Assembly (NCBI RefSeq): GCF_905220705.1
Contig: NZ_CAJNAT010000003.1
Coordinates: 434,001 to 498,000, forward strand
Reading direction: 5' to 3'
DNA from: Paraburkholderia domus
GTDB taxonomy: Bacteria; Pseudomonadota; Gammaproteobacteria; Burkholderiales; Burkholderiaceae
Length of the DNA: 64,000 nucleotides
Both the position numbers and the translations under genes were made by a program. This document shows, piece after piece, positions 18,074-27,417 of the stretch (positions within the stretch are counted from its first letter, which is position 1; the number at the start of each line of letters is the position of its first letter). A model generated the notes under the pieces. The model searched no databases, was not told the DNA's origin, and worked only from the letters and a program-made list of their open reading frames with translations.

Positions 18074-19097
18074 TTTCGACTGCGCTCAATTAATGGTTGT
18101 GGGCGATGTCATGCTCGACTGGTACTGGCATGGCTCGACCTCCAGGATCTCGCCGGAGGCGCCCGTTCCTGTCGTCCATGTGCAAACCGAAGAGACGCGT
18201 GTCGGCGGCGCGGGAAACGTCGCGCTGAACGCGGCGGCACTCGGAGCTCATGTTCGTCTCCTTGGCCTCGCCGGGCAGGACGCGCACGCCGATCGAATTG
18301 AAGAGTTGCTGCGCGAAGGCGGTGTCGACGCCTTCCTCCAACGCGTCGTGGGCAGCAAGACGATTACGAAGCTTCGCATTCTTTCTCGCCATCAGCAGAT
18401 GATCAGGGCGGACTTTGAGGACCATTTCCCCGCACGGAATGGCGATGAGTTGATATTCGTCTTTGAACGGCAGTTGAGCGAAGTGGATGCCGTCGTCTTG
18501 TCCGATTACGCCAAAGGCTCACTGCACGATTCAAAGAACCTGATTTCCGCCGCCCGGCGTGCAGGAAAACCCGTGATCGTCGATCCGAAAGGGACAGACT
18601 TCGACCGTTATCGCGGCGCCACCGTCATTACGCCCAACTTTTCCGAGTTCGAGGCGGTCGTCGGGTCTTGCGAGAGCGACGCCGCTATCGAACGCAAGGG
18701 CGCCGCCCTTTGCGACGCGATTGATCTCGAAGCGGTGCTCGTGACCCGCAGCGAGAAAGGCATGACGTTAATTGCTCGCGGCCATGCCCCGTTGCATTTG
18801 CCGACGCGTGCGCGTGAGGTGTTCGACGTGACGGGGGCGGGAGACACCGTCGTTGCCACGCTGAGTGCCGCGCTCGGTGCCGGTATGCCGCTGGACGAAG
18901 CCGTTGTGCTTTCCAATGTCGCGGCGGGCATCGTCGTGGCTAAATTGGGAACCGCAACGGTGCGCCGCCCTGAGCTTCAGCAGGCACTACAGCATGACTT
19001 GCATTCCGCGCGTCGACGAAACATTCTCGCGCGAATTTCCCTGCTACCTTGGCGAGTGAAGCCCCGCTCCGAAAAGCCAAGTAGTGTGAGCACCTGA
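18036..19097 (+). CDS. hldA: D-beta-D-heptose-7-phosphate kinase homolog (HldA/RfaE domain I)
   Basis: A PfkB/ribokinase-fold sugar kinase of 353 residues. It makes D-glycero-beta-D-manno-heptose 1,7-bisphosphate on the route to ADP-heptose in family members. Motifs: GDVMLDWYW (23-31), GGAGNVALN (57-65), DYAKG (157-161), TPNFSEFE (199-206) and the anion-hole/catalytic GAGD (267-270; D270). The second, cytidylyltransferase half of bifunctional HldE is absent, matching the split HldA type. The start lies inside the GT9 gene, so translation is coupled. Other PfkB sugars are possible, but the N-terminal WYWHG.TSRISPEAPVPV block is specific to RfaE-type kinases. It may be an extra copy, since LPS-core heptose genes usually sit elsewhere. 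Confidence 0.88.
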   Translation: MTRNPPVKLSPPDFDCAQLMVVGDVMLDWYWHGSTSRISPEAPVPVVHVQTEETRVGGAGNVALNAAALGAHVRLLGLAGQDAHADRIEELLREGGVDAFLQRVVGSKTITKLRILSRHQQMIRADFEDHFPARNGDELIFVFERQLSEVDAVVLSDYAKGSLHDSKNLISAARRAGKPVIVDPKGTDFDRYRGATVITPNFSEFEAVVGSCESDAAIERKGAALCDAIDLEAVLVTRSEKGMTLIARGHAPLHLPTRAREVFDVTGAGDTVVATLSAALGAGMPLDEAVVLSNVAAGIVVAKLGTATVRRPELQQALQHDLHSARRRNILARISLLPWRVKPRSEKPSSVST

Positions 19098-19210
19098 CTC
19101 AGCGAGTCTGTGAGCGGTACGTCGACGAACTTGCACGGTACGGACACCTTGTGCCGGCTGACAGCCTCTTCTCGATGCCAACCTCGCCTAGCATACCGGA
19201 GCGATATCTG

Positions 19211-20452
19211 ATGAAACAGTCCGTGGAGACGTCCAACGCGCGGCGGGGAGAAGCTGCTGTTGACGCCGCGCTGCCGGCGGACGCTAGCTCGGCGCAATAC
19301 GCTCAATGGCACGGTCCCGCTGCCGGGTTTGCAATCAATGGCAAGTTTGCGTCTCAACGCATAACAGGGGTGCAGCGTGTTGGTTATGAACTCGCGATTG
19401 CGTTCCAGCGCCTGTTTCCTGAGGATGCCGAACTGCCTGTGTTGATTCCTGTCAACGCGCGGTCCGACGTTGTCTTGCCGAAGGCAAAAATGGTCGGCCG
19501 GTGGTTGAAGGGTTCTCTGTGGGAACAACTGGCACTGCCTTTCGCGGCGGGCGGCCGAACGCTTCTCAGCCTTTGCAACATGGGCCCGTTATTCGTTCGT
19601 CGGCAGGTCGTGATGATGCATGACGTTGCGATCTACGATCTGCCGGAAAATTACTCGTGGAAGTACAGGCTTTGGTATCGCTTCGCGCTTTCGCTCCTGA
19701 AGCGCAACGCCAGACACATCGTGACGGTGTCGGAATTCTCAAAGACACGCATCATGGAGCGCCTTGGCGTCGACGCATCACGCATTTCGGTGGTCTGGAA
19801 TGGCGTGGACCACTTTGAAAAGATCACACCGGACACGGCGATTCTGTCACGGTTGAATCTGCAGAACGATGGCTACGTACTCGCTGTCGGAAGTCTCTCG
19901 GTAGGAAAGAACCTTTCACGCATAGTTGCCGCAATGGAGCGCCTCAGCGATCGCCATGACTGGAAGTTTGTTGTCGTTGGTGGATGCGATTTGCGGGTCT
20001 TCAATCCACGAGCGAAGGCGAGTTACGACGTGTCGCAAAACATCATCGCCGCGGGATTCGTATCGGACGGTGAATTGCGAGCGCTGTATGAAAATGCAGC
20101 CTGTTTTGTGTTCCCCTCGCTATACGAGGGCTTCGGATTGCCGCCGCTTGAAGCGATGTCTTGTGGGTGTCCTGTCATCGTGTCGCGTGAAGCCTCGCTT
20201 CCGGAGGTATGCGGCGATGCGGCGATGTACTGTGATGCGCATTCGGTCGACGACATCGCGGACAAGGTCAGGCAGATGATGGAGGACGCCGCGTTGCGCG
20301 AAACCTGGCGCGAACGCGGAAGGAAACATGCTCGCGGATTCCGGTGGGAGCGGTCTGCACGTCAATTGCTCGATGTTCTGGAGCGTGAGCTCGCGGACCG
20401 TCCAGCTTTTATGGCACCCGTGCCGGGCAGCGAACAAAAATCGATCAGTTGA
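19211..20452 (+). CDS. Glycosyltransferase family 4 (mannosyltransferase-like)
   Basis: A 413-residue GT-B retaining transferase. The N-terminal part has NGKFASQRITGVQRVGYEL, typical of the MtfB/WbcX-like group; HDVAIYDLPENYSWKYR follows, then the nucleotide-binding half with AVGSLSVGKNLSR and the catalytic E-x7-E block EGFGLPPLEAM. The start at 19211 is preferred over 19151 because GGAGCG precedes it and the upstream residues look non-coding. It lies 113 bases after the kinase. The donor is probably a GDP- or NDP-hexose; the linkage is unknown. Confidence 0.92.
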   Translation: MKQSVETSNARRGEAAVDAALPADASSAQYAQWHGPAAGFAINGKFASQRITGVQRVGYELAIAFQRLFPEDAELPVLIPVNARSDVVLPKAKMVGRWLKGSLWEQLALPFAAGGRTLLSLCNMGPLFVRRQVVMMHDVAIYDLPENYSWKYRLWYRFALSLLKRNARHIVTVSEFSKTRIMERLGVDASRISVVWNGVDHFEKITPDTAILSRLNLQNDGYVLAVGSLSVGKNLSRIVAAMERLSDRHDWKFVVVGGCDLRVFNPRAKASYDVSQNIIAAGFVSDGELRALYENAACFVFPSLYEGFGLPPLEAMSCGCPVIVSREASLPEVCGDAAMYCDAHSVDDIADKVRQMMEDAALRETWRERGRKHARGFRWERSARQLLDVLERELADRPAFMAPVPGSEQKSIS

Positions 20453-20575
20453 GGTAGGACGTCCTCTTAACGCTTCCCAGAATCGCAGGTTGCCGGGTGT
20501 TTCAACACTCGTGGCCAGAATGGGTCAATCAGTGCGGACGTAACACCACGAACCCAATGAGATGCCGAGGGACAC

Positions 20576-21445
20576 GTGCGTAACCTGAAGACCACCATCA
20601 AAAGTTTCGCTAGCGCCGTCGGACGACTTTCCGTCGTTTCGGCCATCGTCGACCGACCATCCGTTCACGGGCTGCTCGAGAAGATCCCAGGGTCGCATAT
20701 TCTCTACGGGAATGGCTGGGACAGACTCCATCCATTCGATCGCCGCTACGGCACCGATACCAGCGGATACGTCCCTGCCGAGGAACTGCTCGCGAACGAG
20801 TCCTTCCGCGACGACGCATTTCCATATGCCGGGTCGCAACCGAGCGTACTGCGCCTCGCTCTAGCAGCGCTGCCTCCCGTCGACTCCTGCACTTTCCTGG
20901 ACCTCGGTTGTGGCAAGGGCCGTGCGCTTCTTGTTGCGTCGGAGTTCCCCTTCCGGGACATCTGCGGCGTCGAGCTATCGCCACCTCTGGCCGAGATCGC
21001 CCGCCGCAACGCCGCCATCATCGCCCAACGCTATCCGCAACGGACTGCCGTGCGGCTCGCGGTAGGCGATGCCAGCACCTTCCCTCTGCCCGCCGGCGAC
21101 CTCGTACTCTTTTTATACAACCCATTTGGAGCCGAACTCATCGCCAAGGTTGTTGCAGGTGTGGAGGCGGCACTGGCTGCCGATCACCGCAGCGTCTATA
21201 TCGTCTACTACAACCCGGTGTTCGGCCACTGCTTCGACGCCTCGCCGCTGCTGCGCCGCCGCTTTGCCCGCGTGCTTCCATACGCCGCCGAGGAACTTGG
21301 CTATGGACCGGACAAGGACGACGCACTGGTGATCTGGCAAGGTGGCGCTGCCCCGTCCCCGATCGCCCCCGCAGACGCACGGATCGTGGTGGCCTCAAGC
21401 GGTACGCGCGCATTGCTTGCCGCCCCTCAGCCGACCGCGAGTTAG
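20576..21445 (+). CDS. Class I SAM-dependent methyltransferase
   Basis: A 289-residue cytosolic methyltransferase with GTG start preceded by AGGGA. Motif I is LDLGCGKGRAL (108-118), followed by the acidic end of strand 2 in GVELSPP and a motif IV-like LVLFLYNPFG. The N-terminal 100 residues (YGTDTSGYVPAEEL) match the stand-alone methyltransferases seen in polysaccharide loci. It may O-methylate a sugar of the exopolysaccharide; the target is unknown. It is the last gene of the GT9-kinase-GT4 module and is followed by a long gap. Confidence 0.87.
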   Translation: MRNLKTTIKSFASAVGRLSVVSAIVDRPSVHGLLEKIPGSHILYGNGWDRLHPFDRRYGTDTSGYVPAEELLANESFRDDAFPYAGSQPSVLRLALAALPPVDSCTFLDLGCGKGRALLVASEFPFRDICGVELSPPLAEIARRNAAIIAQRYPQRTAVRLAVGDASTFPLPAGDLVLFLYNPFGAELIAKVVAGVEAALAADHRSVYIVYYNPVFGHCFDASPLLRRRFARVLPYAAEELGYGPDKDDALVIWQGGAAPSPIAPADARIVVASSGTRALLAAPQPTAS

Positions 21446-22964
21446 TTATTTCATACGGCATCCTATCTATGTCGCTCTTTCACGACCGACAGAAATTCAA
21501 CTCGCGCCCATGAATCGACACTTCAGATGAATGTGTAGATCCTTGCGATGCCATCCCCACACCGCAAACCGGGACGCTACCAGTACGAACGATCGTTCCT
21601 GGTTGATCAGGTCGGCTAAGCGGGACGGAACAGATGCTTCAAGTTGATCTGCTCTCGCAACGGTTGCCAGAAGAAGTGTCCCTCCGTCACAAGCGTCTTC
21701 GGCCCCACTTGCGCTTCGTTAGAAACATTCATCGATAAGCATGACAAACCATTGTATGGGCGGGTTAACCATGGCGTCGAACACGGCACCAATGAAGGTA
21801 AGCGCTCGTTGAAAACGTCGCGAGATATTGTACAAATTCCATTGGTAAGACAATTTAAAACGGTCGTTTCTACGCGTTTTTACGCTTCCCTAGATATCTT
21901 CTGTCACTAATTGACTTGGACGAGGGAAATATTTCATATATCGCTCGAGAGAAGGATAGATTGTCTTCTGACGATTAGATGCAAGAAGCTATCGCTTTTT
22001 TCCGCCAATTCTGGCCTGTTTCAAGATTGAAACGTTTCTTTGCGAATATAATTCGTCCCTGTGGAATCTTATGTAGAAAGATCTACCGCACACTTCGATG
22101 CCGTTCCATTTGAAGCGCGCGGGGCGAGTGCCCTTGTCTCTTGCTCGCACGATCGGTCGCGTGGCGCTACTTGTAGCGTGCGCGGTGGTAGCGTGCGTGC
22201 TCGCGACGGGTCGCTGCGGCAAATAGGTGAACGAGTTGTGCCGGCGCGCCCGGAATGAGCAACTCGGCGGCAGTACCGCTGCGTGACCGGCAACGGTTGG
22301 TAGCGTTCGCAGTGAGCAAAATTTCTCGCCAAAAGATCGTAGTCCTTAGTGCCTGTGACTGAACCTGCAGGCACGCCATCCCTGTACTTCCCGTACTTTT
22401 TTGGCAACGACAAAGGATCAGTATGCTTTCAATATCATTAATTCGTAGTACGAATAAATCAATAGATTCTCCCGGAAGATAGCTTCCGCGTGAGAAGTCC
22501 TCGAAGATACGCGCCGAGAATTGCGGTCGCTGACTCAGGCAGCGGGTGGACATCGTTCATCGCTCGCTTCGCCGAAGCGCGCACTGCACCGCGCGCGTAG
22601 ATTTCGACTGGCGCCACCGTCGCACAGATGCCGGATAAGCAGGCGTAGATCCACGGCTGTGCCGTGTTATCGGTTCTGGCAACAATGTGCTTCGGGCTCA
22701 GACTCGGCGGTTCGCTGACGTTCAAGAGCACGCTTGCCGCGATGTAGCACGGAGCTTAAGTCATCGATTCGGCGTGAATGTTCAATTCACGAATGGCAAT
22801 AACAGTTTGGACACCTATCCACTCACTAGCAAAAGCTATGGAGTCTGGCGTCATGCCTGTTGCTGACGGCATCGCCTGAGGAATTTCGTCGCAAGCATAC
22901 GTTTCATCCCCCTAACCCATACGTCGCTTCTGGGCGACCTTGTTTAATTTTTTAGAGATTTGTT
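21446..22964. other. Long AT-richer intergenic region
   Basis: About 1.5 kb without a recognisable gene. Short frames on both strands (for example 21644-21910 on + and 22459-22731 on -) have no family signature. Direct repeats TAGCGTGCG occur at 22174-22182 and 22189-22197. The last 100 bases are AT-rich and contain a ribosome site for the downstream lipoprotein gene, so its promoter should be here. Confidence 0.45.
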
Positions 22965-24236
22965 ATGACAGTTAGTTTACCGGTTAAGACCTTGTCCGCC
23001 CTTCTCGTTTCGTGCGCCTTTCTTGCTGCATGCGGCGGCGGCGGCTCCGATGGTTCCGATCCCACCGCTACGGCGAACAGATTGCGCCGGCCGGGATCGT
23101 CGACGACACCTTCGACGCCCGCATCTTCGCCGTCGGCTGCTTCATCGACAACGCCGACCTCCAGTGTAATCTCGATCACGCAAGCACCGTACAACGCGGA
23201 CCCCACCGGCAATACGGATAGCACGAACGCTATCCAGAATGCGTTGACTGCTGCAGCGGCGAATGGCAGTAGCGTGAGCATTCCGGCAGGGACGTTTGTC
23301 TATTCGAACACGCTCAACGCGAATGGCATTGCAGTCACGGGCGCCGGCAAAGCTTCGATCCTGAAGGCAACCAACGTCGCCAACGAGGCTTTTCATCTGA
23401 CTGGCACTGGCGGATCGCTATCCAATTTTGCGATGACGAGCCCGGCCACGACGCGTTCGAATGGCGCGTGGGAGACCGCCATGGTATGGATCGACGGTGC
23501 CACGAATTTCAATGTTCAGGGCATCACGATTACTGGTTCTGCCAGCGCCGGCATTTTTAACAACGGTGGCCAAGGCGGCACGATCCAGAACAACACGGTG
23601 CAGAACACCCTGGCCGATAGCATTACGAATACGAACGGCGCGAACGGCACCGTCATCAGCGGAAATCTGGTCACCGGCTCGGGCGATGATGGCATCTCGA
23701 TCGTCAGCTATTCGAACGCACCTATCGTCCAGAACATCACCGTCAAGAACAACACGGTCAAGGGTCAGGTCTGGGGCCGCGGGCTGTCAGTGGTGGGCGG
23801 CAACAATGTCACCTACACCGGCAACGTCGTGGACAACACCGATTCATATGCCGACTTGTACATATCGGCGGAATCTGAATACAACACGTTGGGCGTATCC
23901 AACGTAACCGTCAGCGGCAATACGTTTCTCCATGGTGGCGCGTCTCAAGGCACTGTGACGGTCTACAACTCGCAAGGGTCTACCTACAACATCAGCGGTG
24001 TGAACATGAGCGGCAACCAGATTGTCAATCCGGGCTTTGTTGGTTTCCAGTTCGTAGGCAACGGCATCGAGACCGGCACAGTCCAGAACAGCACCTTGTA
24101 TTCGGCGCTCGGGTCACCGGCCTTGCAGAATAACGGCAATTCAAAATCGAATTTCCCGGTCACTGGCACGACCATGGCGGCGGTGTCCGCTTATAGCACC
24201 CCGGCCGCAGCAGGTGGTGCAGGCGCCACGAATTAA
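22965..24236 (+). CDS. Beta-helix lipoprotein, possible polysaccharide lyase
   Basis: A 423-residue exported protein. The signal peptide ends in a lipobox (FLAAC, Cys22) followed by GGGGSDG, then a Pro/Ser/Thr-rich linker to about residue 70. The rest is an Asn/Gly/Thr-rich right-handed beta-helix (NNTVQN, SGNLVTG, KNNTVKG, TGNVVDN, SGNTFLHG). It is paralogous to the secreted protein at 6573-7784, sharing the GDD...IVSY and WGRGLSVVGG blocks, but is lipid-anchored. It should sit in the outer membrane or periplasm and could process or bind the exopolysaccharide. It ends 17 bases before a strong terminator. Confidence 0.9.
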   Translation: MTVSLPVKTLSALLVSCAFLAACGGGGSDGSDPTATANRLRRPGSSTTPSTPASSPSAASSTTPTSSVISITQAPYNADPTGNTDSTNAIQNALTAAAANGSSVSIPAGTFVYSNTLNANGIAVTGAGKASILKATNVANEAFHLTGTGGSLSNFAMTSPATTRSNGAWETAMVWIDGATNFNVQGITITGSASAGIFNNGGQGGTIQNNTVQNTLADSITNTNGANGTVISGNLVTGSGDDGISIVSYSNAPIVQNITVKNNTVKGQVWGRGLSVVGGNNVTYTGNVVDNTDSYADLYISAESEYNTLGVSNVTVSGNTFLHGGASQGTVTVYNSQGSTYNISGVNMSGNQIVNPGFVGFQFVGNGIETGTVQNSTLYSALGSPALQNNGNSKSNFPVTGTTMAAVSAYSTPAAAGGAGATN

Positions 24237-24251
24237 GATCGCCAGCCGATC

Positions 24252-24278
24252 AACCCCGCTCCGGCGGGGTTTTTTTTT
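24252..24278 (+). terminator. Rho-independent terminator after the beta-helix lipoprotein gene
   Basis: An eight-pair stem (AACCCCGC with GCGGGGTT, 24252-24259 and 24264-24271), a four-base loop and a run of nine T (24270-24278). It closes the + strand lipoprotein transcript. The convergent chemotaxis gene has no comparable T run on its own strand. Confidence 0.92.
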
Positions 24279-24291
24279 CGCCTGTTCTCTT

Positions 24292-25842
24292 CTAGGCAGC
24301 CACCTGAAACACAGCCACGGCATCGCGCAATGCGACAGCGTGCTCTTCCAGCGATTTCGCAGCCGCAGCCGCCTCTTCGACCAGTGCGGCATTGTGCTGC
24401 GTGACTTCATCGATCTGCGAAACGGCCTTGTTGACCTGTTCGATGCCATCGCTCTGCTCATGCGCGGATGCTTCAATCTCGTTCATCACGCCCGTGACAC
24501 GTTGAACCGCGTCCATGGCTTCGTGAATCGTCTTCTGCGCGTCGGACACGAGCGATGCCCCCTGTTCTACCTTGGCGGCCGATTCGCCGATCAATTCCTT
24601 GATCTCCTTCGCCGCCGAGCCGGAGCGTTGCGCGAGGCTACGTACTTCCGAGGCAACGACCGCAAAGCCGCGCCCCTGTTCCCCCGCTCGGGCTGCCTCG
24701 ACGGCCGCGTTCAAGGCGAGGATGTTAGTCTGAAACGCTATCCCCTCGATCATGCCGATGATCTCGGCCACCTTCCGCGACGACTCGGTGATCCCATCCA
24801 TCGTCTCAGTGACACGCGACACCACTGCGCCACCACGCGTCACCGTATCCAACGCACCCTGCGCCAGCCGGTTCGCCTGCTTCGCGTTATCTGCGTTCTG
24901 CTTCACCGTGGCCGAGAGCTGCTCCATGCTCGCCGCGGTCTGCTGAAGCGCCGCCGCTTGCTGCTCGGTGCGCGATGACAGGTCCGCGTTACCCGAGGCG
25001 ATCTCGTTTGCACCTTGCGTAAGCGCCGCTGTGCTGCCGCGCACCTTCGCCACCGTCTCCACGAGGCCGTCGCGCATCTTCGTCAACGCGTTCAGTAACT
25101 GGCCCATCTCGTTGCGCGATCTGCTTTTGATTGCGATCGTCAGATCGCCTGCGGCAATACGCTCGAAGTGTTTGATGGTCGCATTGACCGGCTTGATCAC
25201 AGCCGCCGACAAGCCGATGCGCGCCATCACACCGATCACGATGGCAATCGCACCAATCCCCGCGAACAGCAGCGTCGCCAGCTGAAAGCGCTGGGCTGCC
25301 GTCTCGGCCTGCTTACGCTGGCTGTCCATCTGCAAGCTCTGGAGCGCATCGATGGCCTTCGAATAGGCCGCGTAAAAGGCATTCGCCGTTTCGCCCTGGA
25401 TGTTGCGGAAGGTGTTGAAGTCGAAGTCCGTCAGCGCCTTGAATTCAGGCTCGATCGCCTTGTCCACCAGCGCGCTGCGCGCCTGCTCGACGTTCTGCGC
25501 GAGCTTCTTCTCGTCCTCGCTCGCGAACGGGCCGGCCATGTAACTGCCGAAGTCTTTGTTCGACTCGACCAGCACCTTGTGCGCGGCCGGCAACAGCTCG
25601 TCCGTTTGCTTGCCGACGCTAAAGAGCGTCTGATAGGAGCCAAGCGCGAGCTGCACTTGCAACAGCTTCTCTGAACTTGCCTTCAGATGCGACAGCGCCA
25701 CGGCGCTGTGCTGCGTTTCGTCGAGGCTGCTATTCGCGAGCTTCAGCGCGCCGTAGCCGACGCCGATCACGGTCAGCAGGAAAGCGACGAATACGCTGAT
25801 CACTAGCGTCAGGCCGCCGCGAATGGTGATGTTGTTAAGCAT
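24292..25842 (-). CDS. Methyl-accepting chemotaxis protein
   Basis: A 516-residue inner-membrane chemoreceptor. An N-terminal membrane helix ([20 protein letters not shown]), a four-helix-type periplasmic domain of about 150 residues, a second membrane helix ([20 protein letters not shown]), a HAMP segment and a long coiled signalling domain follow in order. The CheA/CheW-contact hairpin is intact ([21 protein letters not shown] in two overlapping pieces, then [15 protein letters not shown]). The C-terminus ends in VAVFQVAA with no CheR pentapeptide. The start at 25842 follows CCGGAGACC. Its ligand is unknown; it stands alone between the two polysaccharide clusters. Confidence 0.96.
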   Translation of the reverse strand: MLNNITIRGGLTLVISVFVAFLLTVIGVGYGALKLANSSLDETQHSAVALSHLKASSEKLLQVQLALGSYQTLFSVGKQTDELLPAAHKVLVESNKDFGSYMAGPFASEDEKKLAQNVEQARSALVDKAIEPEFKALTDFDFNTFRNIQGETANAFYAAYSKAIDALQSLQMDSQRKQAETAAQRFQLATLLFAGIGAIAIVIGVMARIGLSAAVIKPVNATIKHFERIAAGDLTIAIKSRSRNEMGQLLNALTKMRDGLVETVAKVRGSTAALTQGANEIASGNADLSSRTEQQAAALQQTAASMEQLSATVKQNADNAKQANRLAQGALDTVTRGGAVVSRVTETMDGITESSRKVAEIIGMIEGIAFQTNILALNAAVEAARAGEQGRGFAVVASEVRSLAQRSGSAAKEIKELIGESAAKVEQGASLVSDAQKTIHEAMDAVQRVTGVMNEIEASAHEQSDGIEQVNKAVSQIDEVTQHNAALVEEAAAAAKSLEEHAVALRDAVAVFQVAA

Positions 25843-26111
25843 TGGGTCTCCGGAACGTCCTATTGGTCGGCGGCGAACCCCACGATGCGTCGGCGGCCAT
25901 CTTTTTCGCCGGCAACTTACACTTCGCCGCATCCAGGTTAACGGCCTTCCAGAGACCTCGTTAAATAGGTGGAATCCATGACGGGCATGGCTTTGCGGGC
26001 GATTAAAGCTTCACTATCTGGGATTTTTCGCAGAAGTGGCGCAAACGCTGCTTTTCAGGACGGCATGCGTTTCGTTTGTATAATTCGGCGTCTTCGCTCA
26101 GGCCCACTTTC

Positions 26112-27212
26112 ATGCTTAGTTTTGCGCTCGGCTTTCTCGTTTCACTGCTGATCACACTGTTGATCGTGCGCTATGCGCATCTGCATGAAAAATTCTCGAC
26201 CGATACCGATCTGGCCGGCGTGCAGAAATTCCATGTGCGCCCGGTGCCGCGCATTGGCGGCGCTGGGATTCTGGTCGGGCTGATCGTGTCTGCGGTGCAG
26301 TTGCATCATGCGTATCCTGCGGTGTCGGGCGGCATTCTGGGGTTGATCGCGTGCGGCATGCCGGCGTTCGGTTCGGGATTGGTCGAGGATCTGACCAAGC
26401 GTGTGTCGCCGCTCGCGCGGCTCGCCTGCACGATGGCGGCCGCCGCCCTCGCCTATTTTCTGCTGGATATCGCTGTCACGCGCATCAGCGTGCCGCCGCT
26501 CGACTTTTTGCTCTCGTATGCGGTGATCTCCTGTGCGGTCACGGTGCTGGCCGTCGCGGCGCTCGCCAATGCGATCAATATCATCGACGGCTTCAATGGC
26601 CTCGCATCGATGGTCGCGTTCATGATGTTCGCGTCGCTCGCTTATGTGGCATTCCAGGTGTCCGATCCGATCGTGCTGTCGGCATCGTTCATGATGATGG
26701 GCGCGGTGCTTGGCTTCTTCATCTGGAATTTTCCGGCGGGGCTCATTTTTCTTGGGGACGGGGGCGCGTATTTCATCGGCTTCATGCTCGCCGAGCTGTC
26801 GATCATGCTAGTGATGCGCAACCGCGATGTGTCGGCGTGGTATCCGGTGCTGCTTTTCATGTACCCGATCTTCGAGACCTGCTTTTCGATCTACCGGAAG
26901 AAGTTTATTCGCGGGATGTCGCCGGGGATTCCCGACGGCGTGCATCTGCATATGCTGGTTTATAAGCGGTTGATGCGCTGGGCCGTGGGGGCGAGGACGG
27001 CGCGGGAGTTGACGCGGCGGAATTCGCTGACGTCGCCGTATCTGTGGTTGCTGTGTCTAATCGCGGTCGTGCCGGCGACGTTGTTCTGGCGGCATACGCT
27101 GCATCTGTTCTGTTTTGTGGTGGTGTTTGCGGCGACTTATGTTTGGCTATATGTGAGTATTGTGCGGTTTAAGTCGCCGCGGTGGATGGTGGTGAGGAAG
27201 GGGAGGCGGTAA
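26112..27212 (+). CDS. Polytopic phosphoglycosyl transferase (WecA/MraY superfamily)
   Basis: A 366-residue inner-membrane enzyme that should transfer a HexNAc-1-phosphate to undecaprenyl phosphate. It has about ten hydrophobic helices and the superfamily motifs: FHVRPVPRIGG near 40-50, NIIDGFNGLAS (156-166), FLGDGGAYFIG (213-223) and a late HLHM (278-281) standing where WecA has its His motif. The ATG at 26112 starts just before the first helix; an upstream start at 26076 is possible. It converges with the wbiI-type gene. A second member of the superfamily is at 29301-30317, so the two may initiate different glycans. Confidence 0.9.
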   Translation: MLSFALGFLVSLLITLLIVRYAHLHEKFSTDTDLAGVQKFHVRPVPRIGGAGILVGLIVSAVQLHHAYPAVSGGILGLIACGMPAFGSGLVEDLTKRVSPLARLACTMAAAALAYFLLDIAVTRISVPPLDFLLSYAVISCAVTVLAVAALANAINIIDGFNGLASMVAFMMFASLAYVAFQVSDPIVLSASFMMMGAVLGFFIWNFPAGLIFLGDGGAYFIGFMLAELSIMLVMRNRDVSAWYPVLLFMYPIFETCFSIYRKKFIRGMSPGIPDGVHLHMLVYKRLMRWAVGARTARELTRRNSLTSPYLWLLCLIAVVPATLFWRHTLHLFCFVVVFAATYVWLYVSIVRFKSPRWMVVRKGRR

Positions 27213-27417
27213 CCGAAGGATGCGGCCAGCAAGCTACCCGCCACCACATCGCAGTAGACAGGTCCGCGCTGAAAGGTTCGAAAGCCTGAGGTGATGAGAG
27301 GTGGAGCAGAACTAACCGGTGGACTACCGGAGTGCCATCGCTAAGCGTATGTCAGCAAGCGCCAAACTTGGCGCCGCCCCGTTGGCGTCCGAGCGAAATG
27401 GCTACAGCCAGTAACAC

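Noticed and set aside
22184..22196. A string one base away from the ops element (GGTGGTAGCGTGC) upstream of the beta-helix lipoprotein gene
   Set aside because: It lies about 770 bases from the gene, does not head a transferase operon, no RfaH-type gene is visible, and a single near-match is weak evidence.
22459..22731. 90-codon - strand frame in the 21.4-23.0 kb gap
   Set aside because: No recognisable domain, no ribosome site found, and it is flanked by non-coding-looking DNA.
22830..22852. Possible sigma-54 promoter (TGGCG...TTGC)
   Set aside because: The GG-GC spacing is 13 bases instead of 10.
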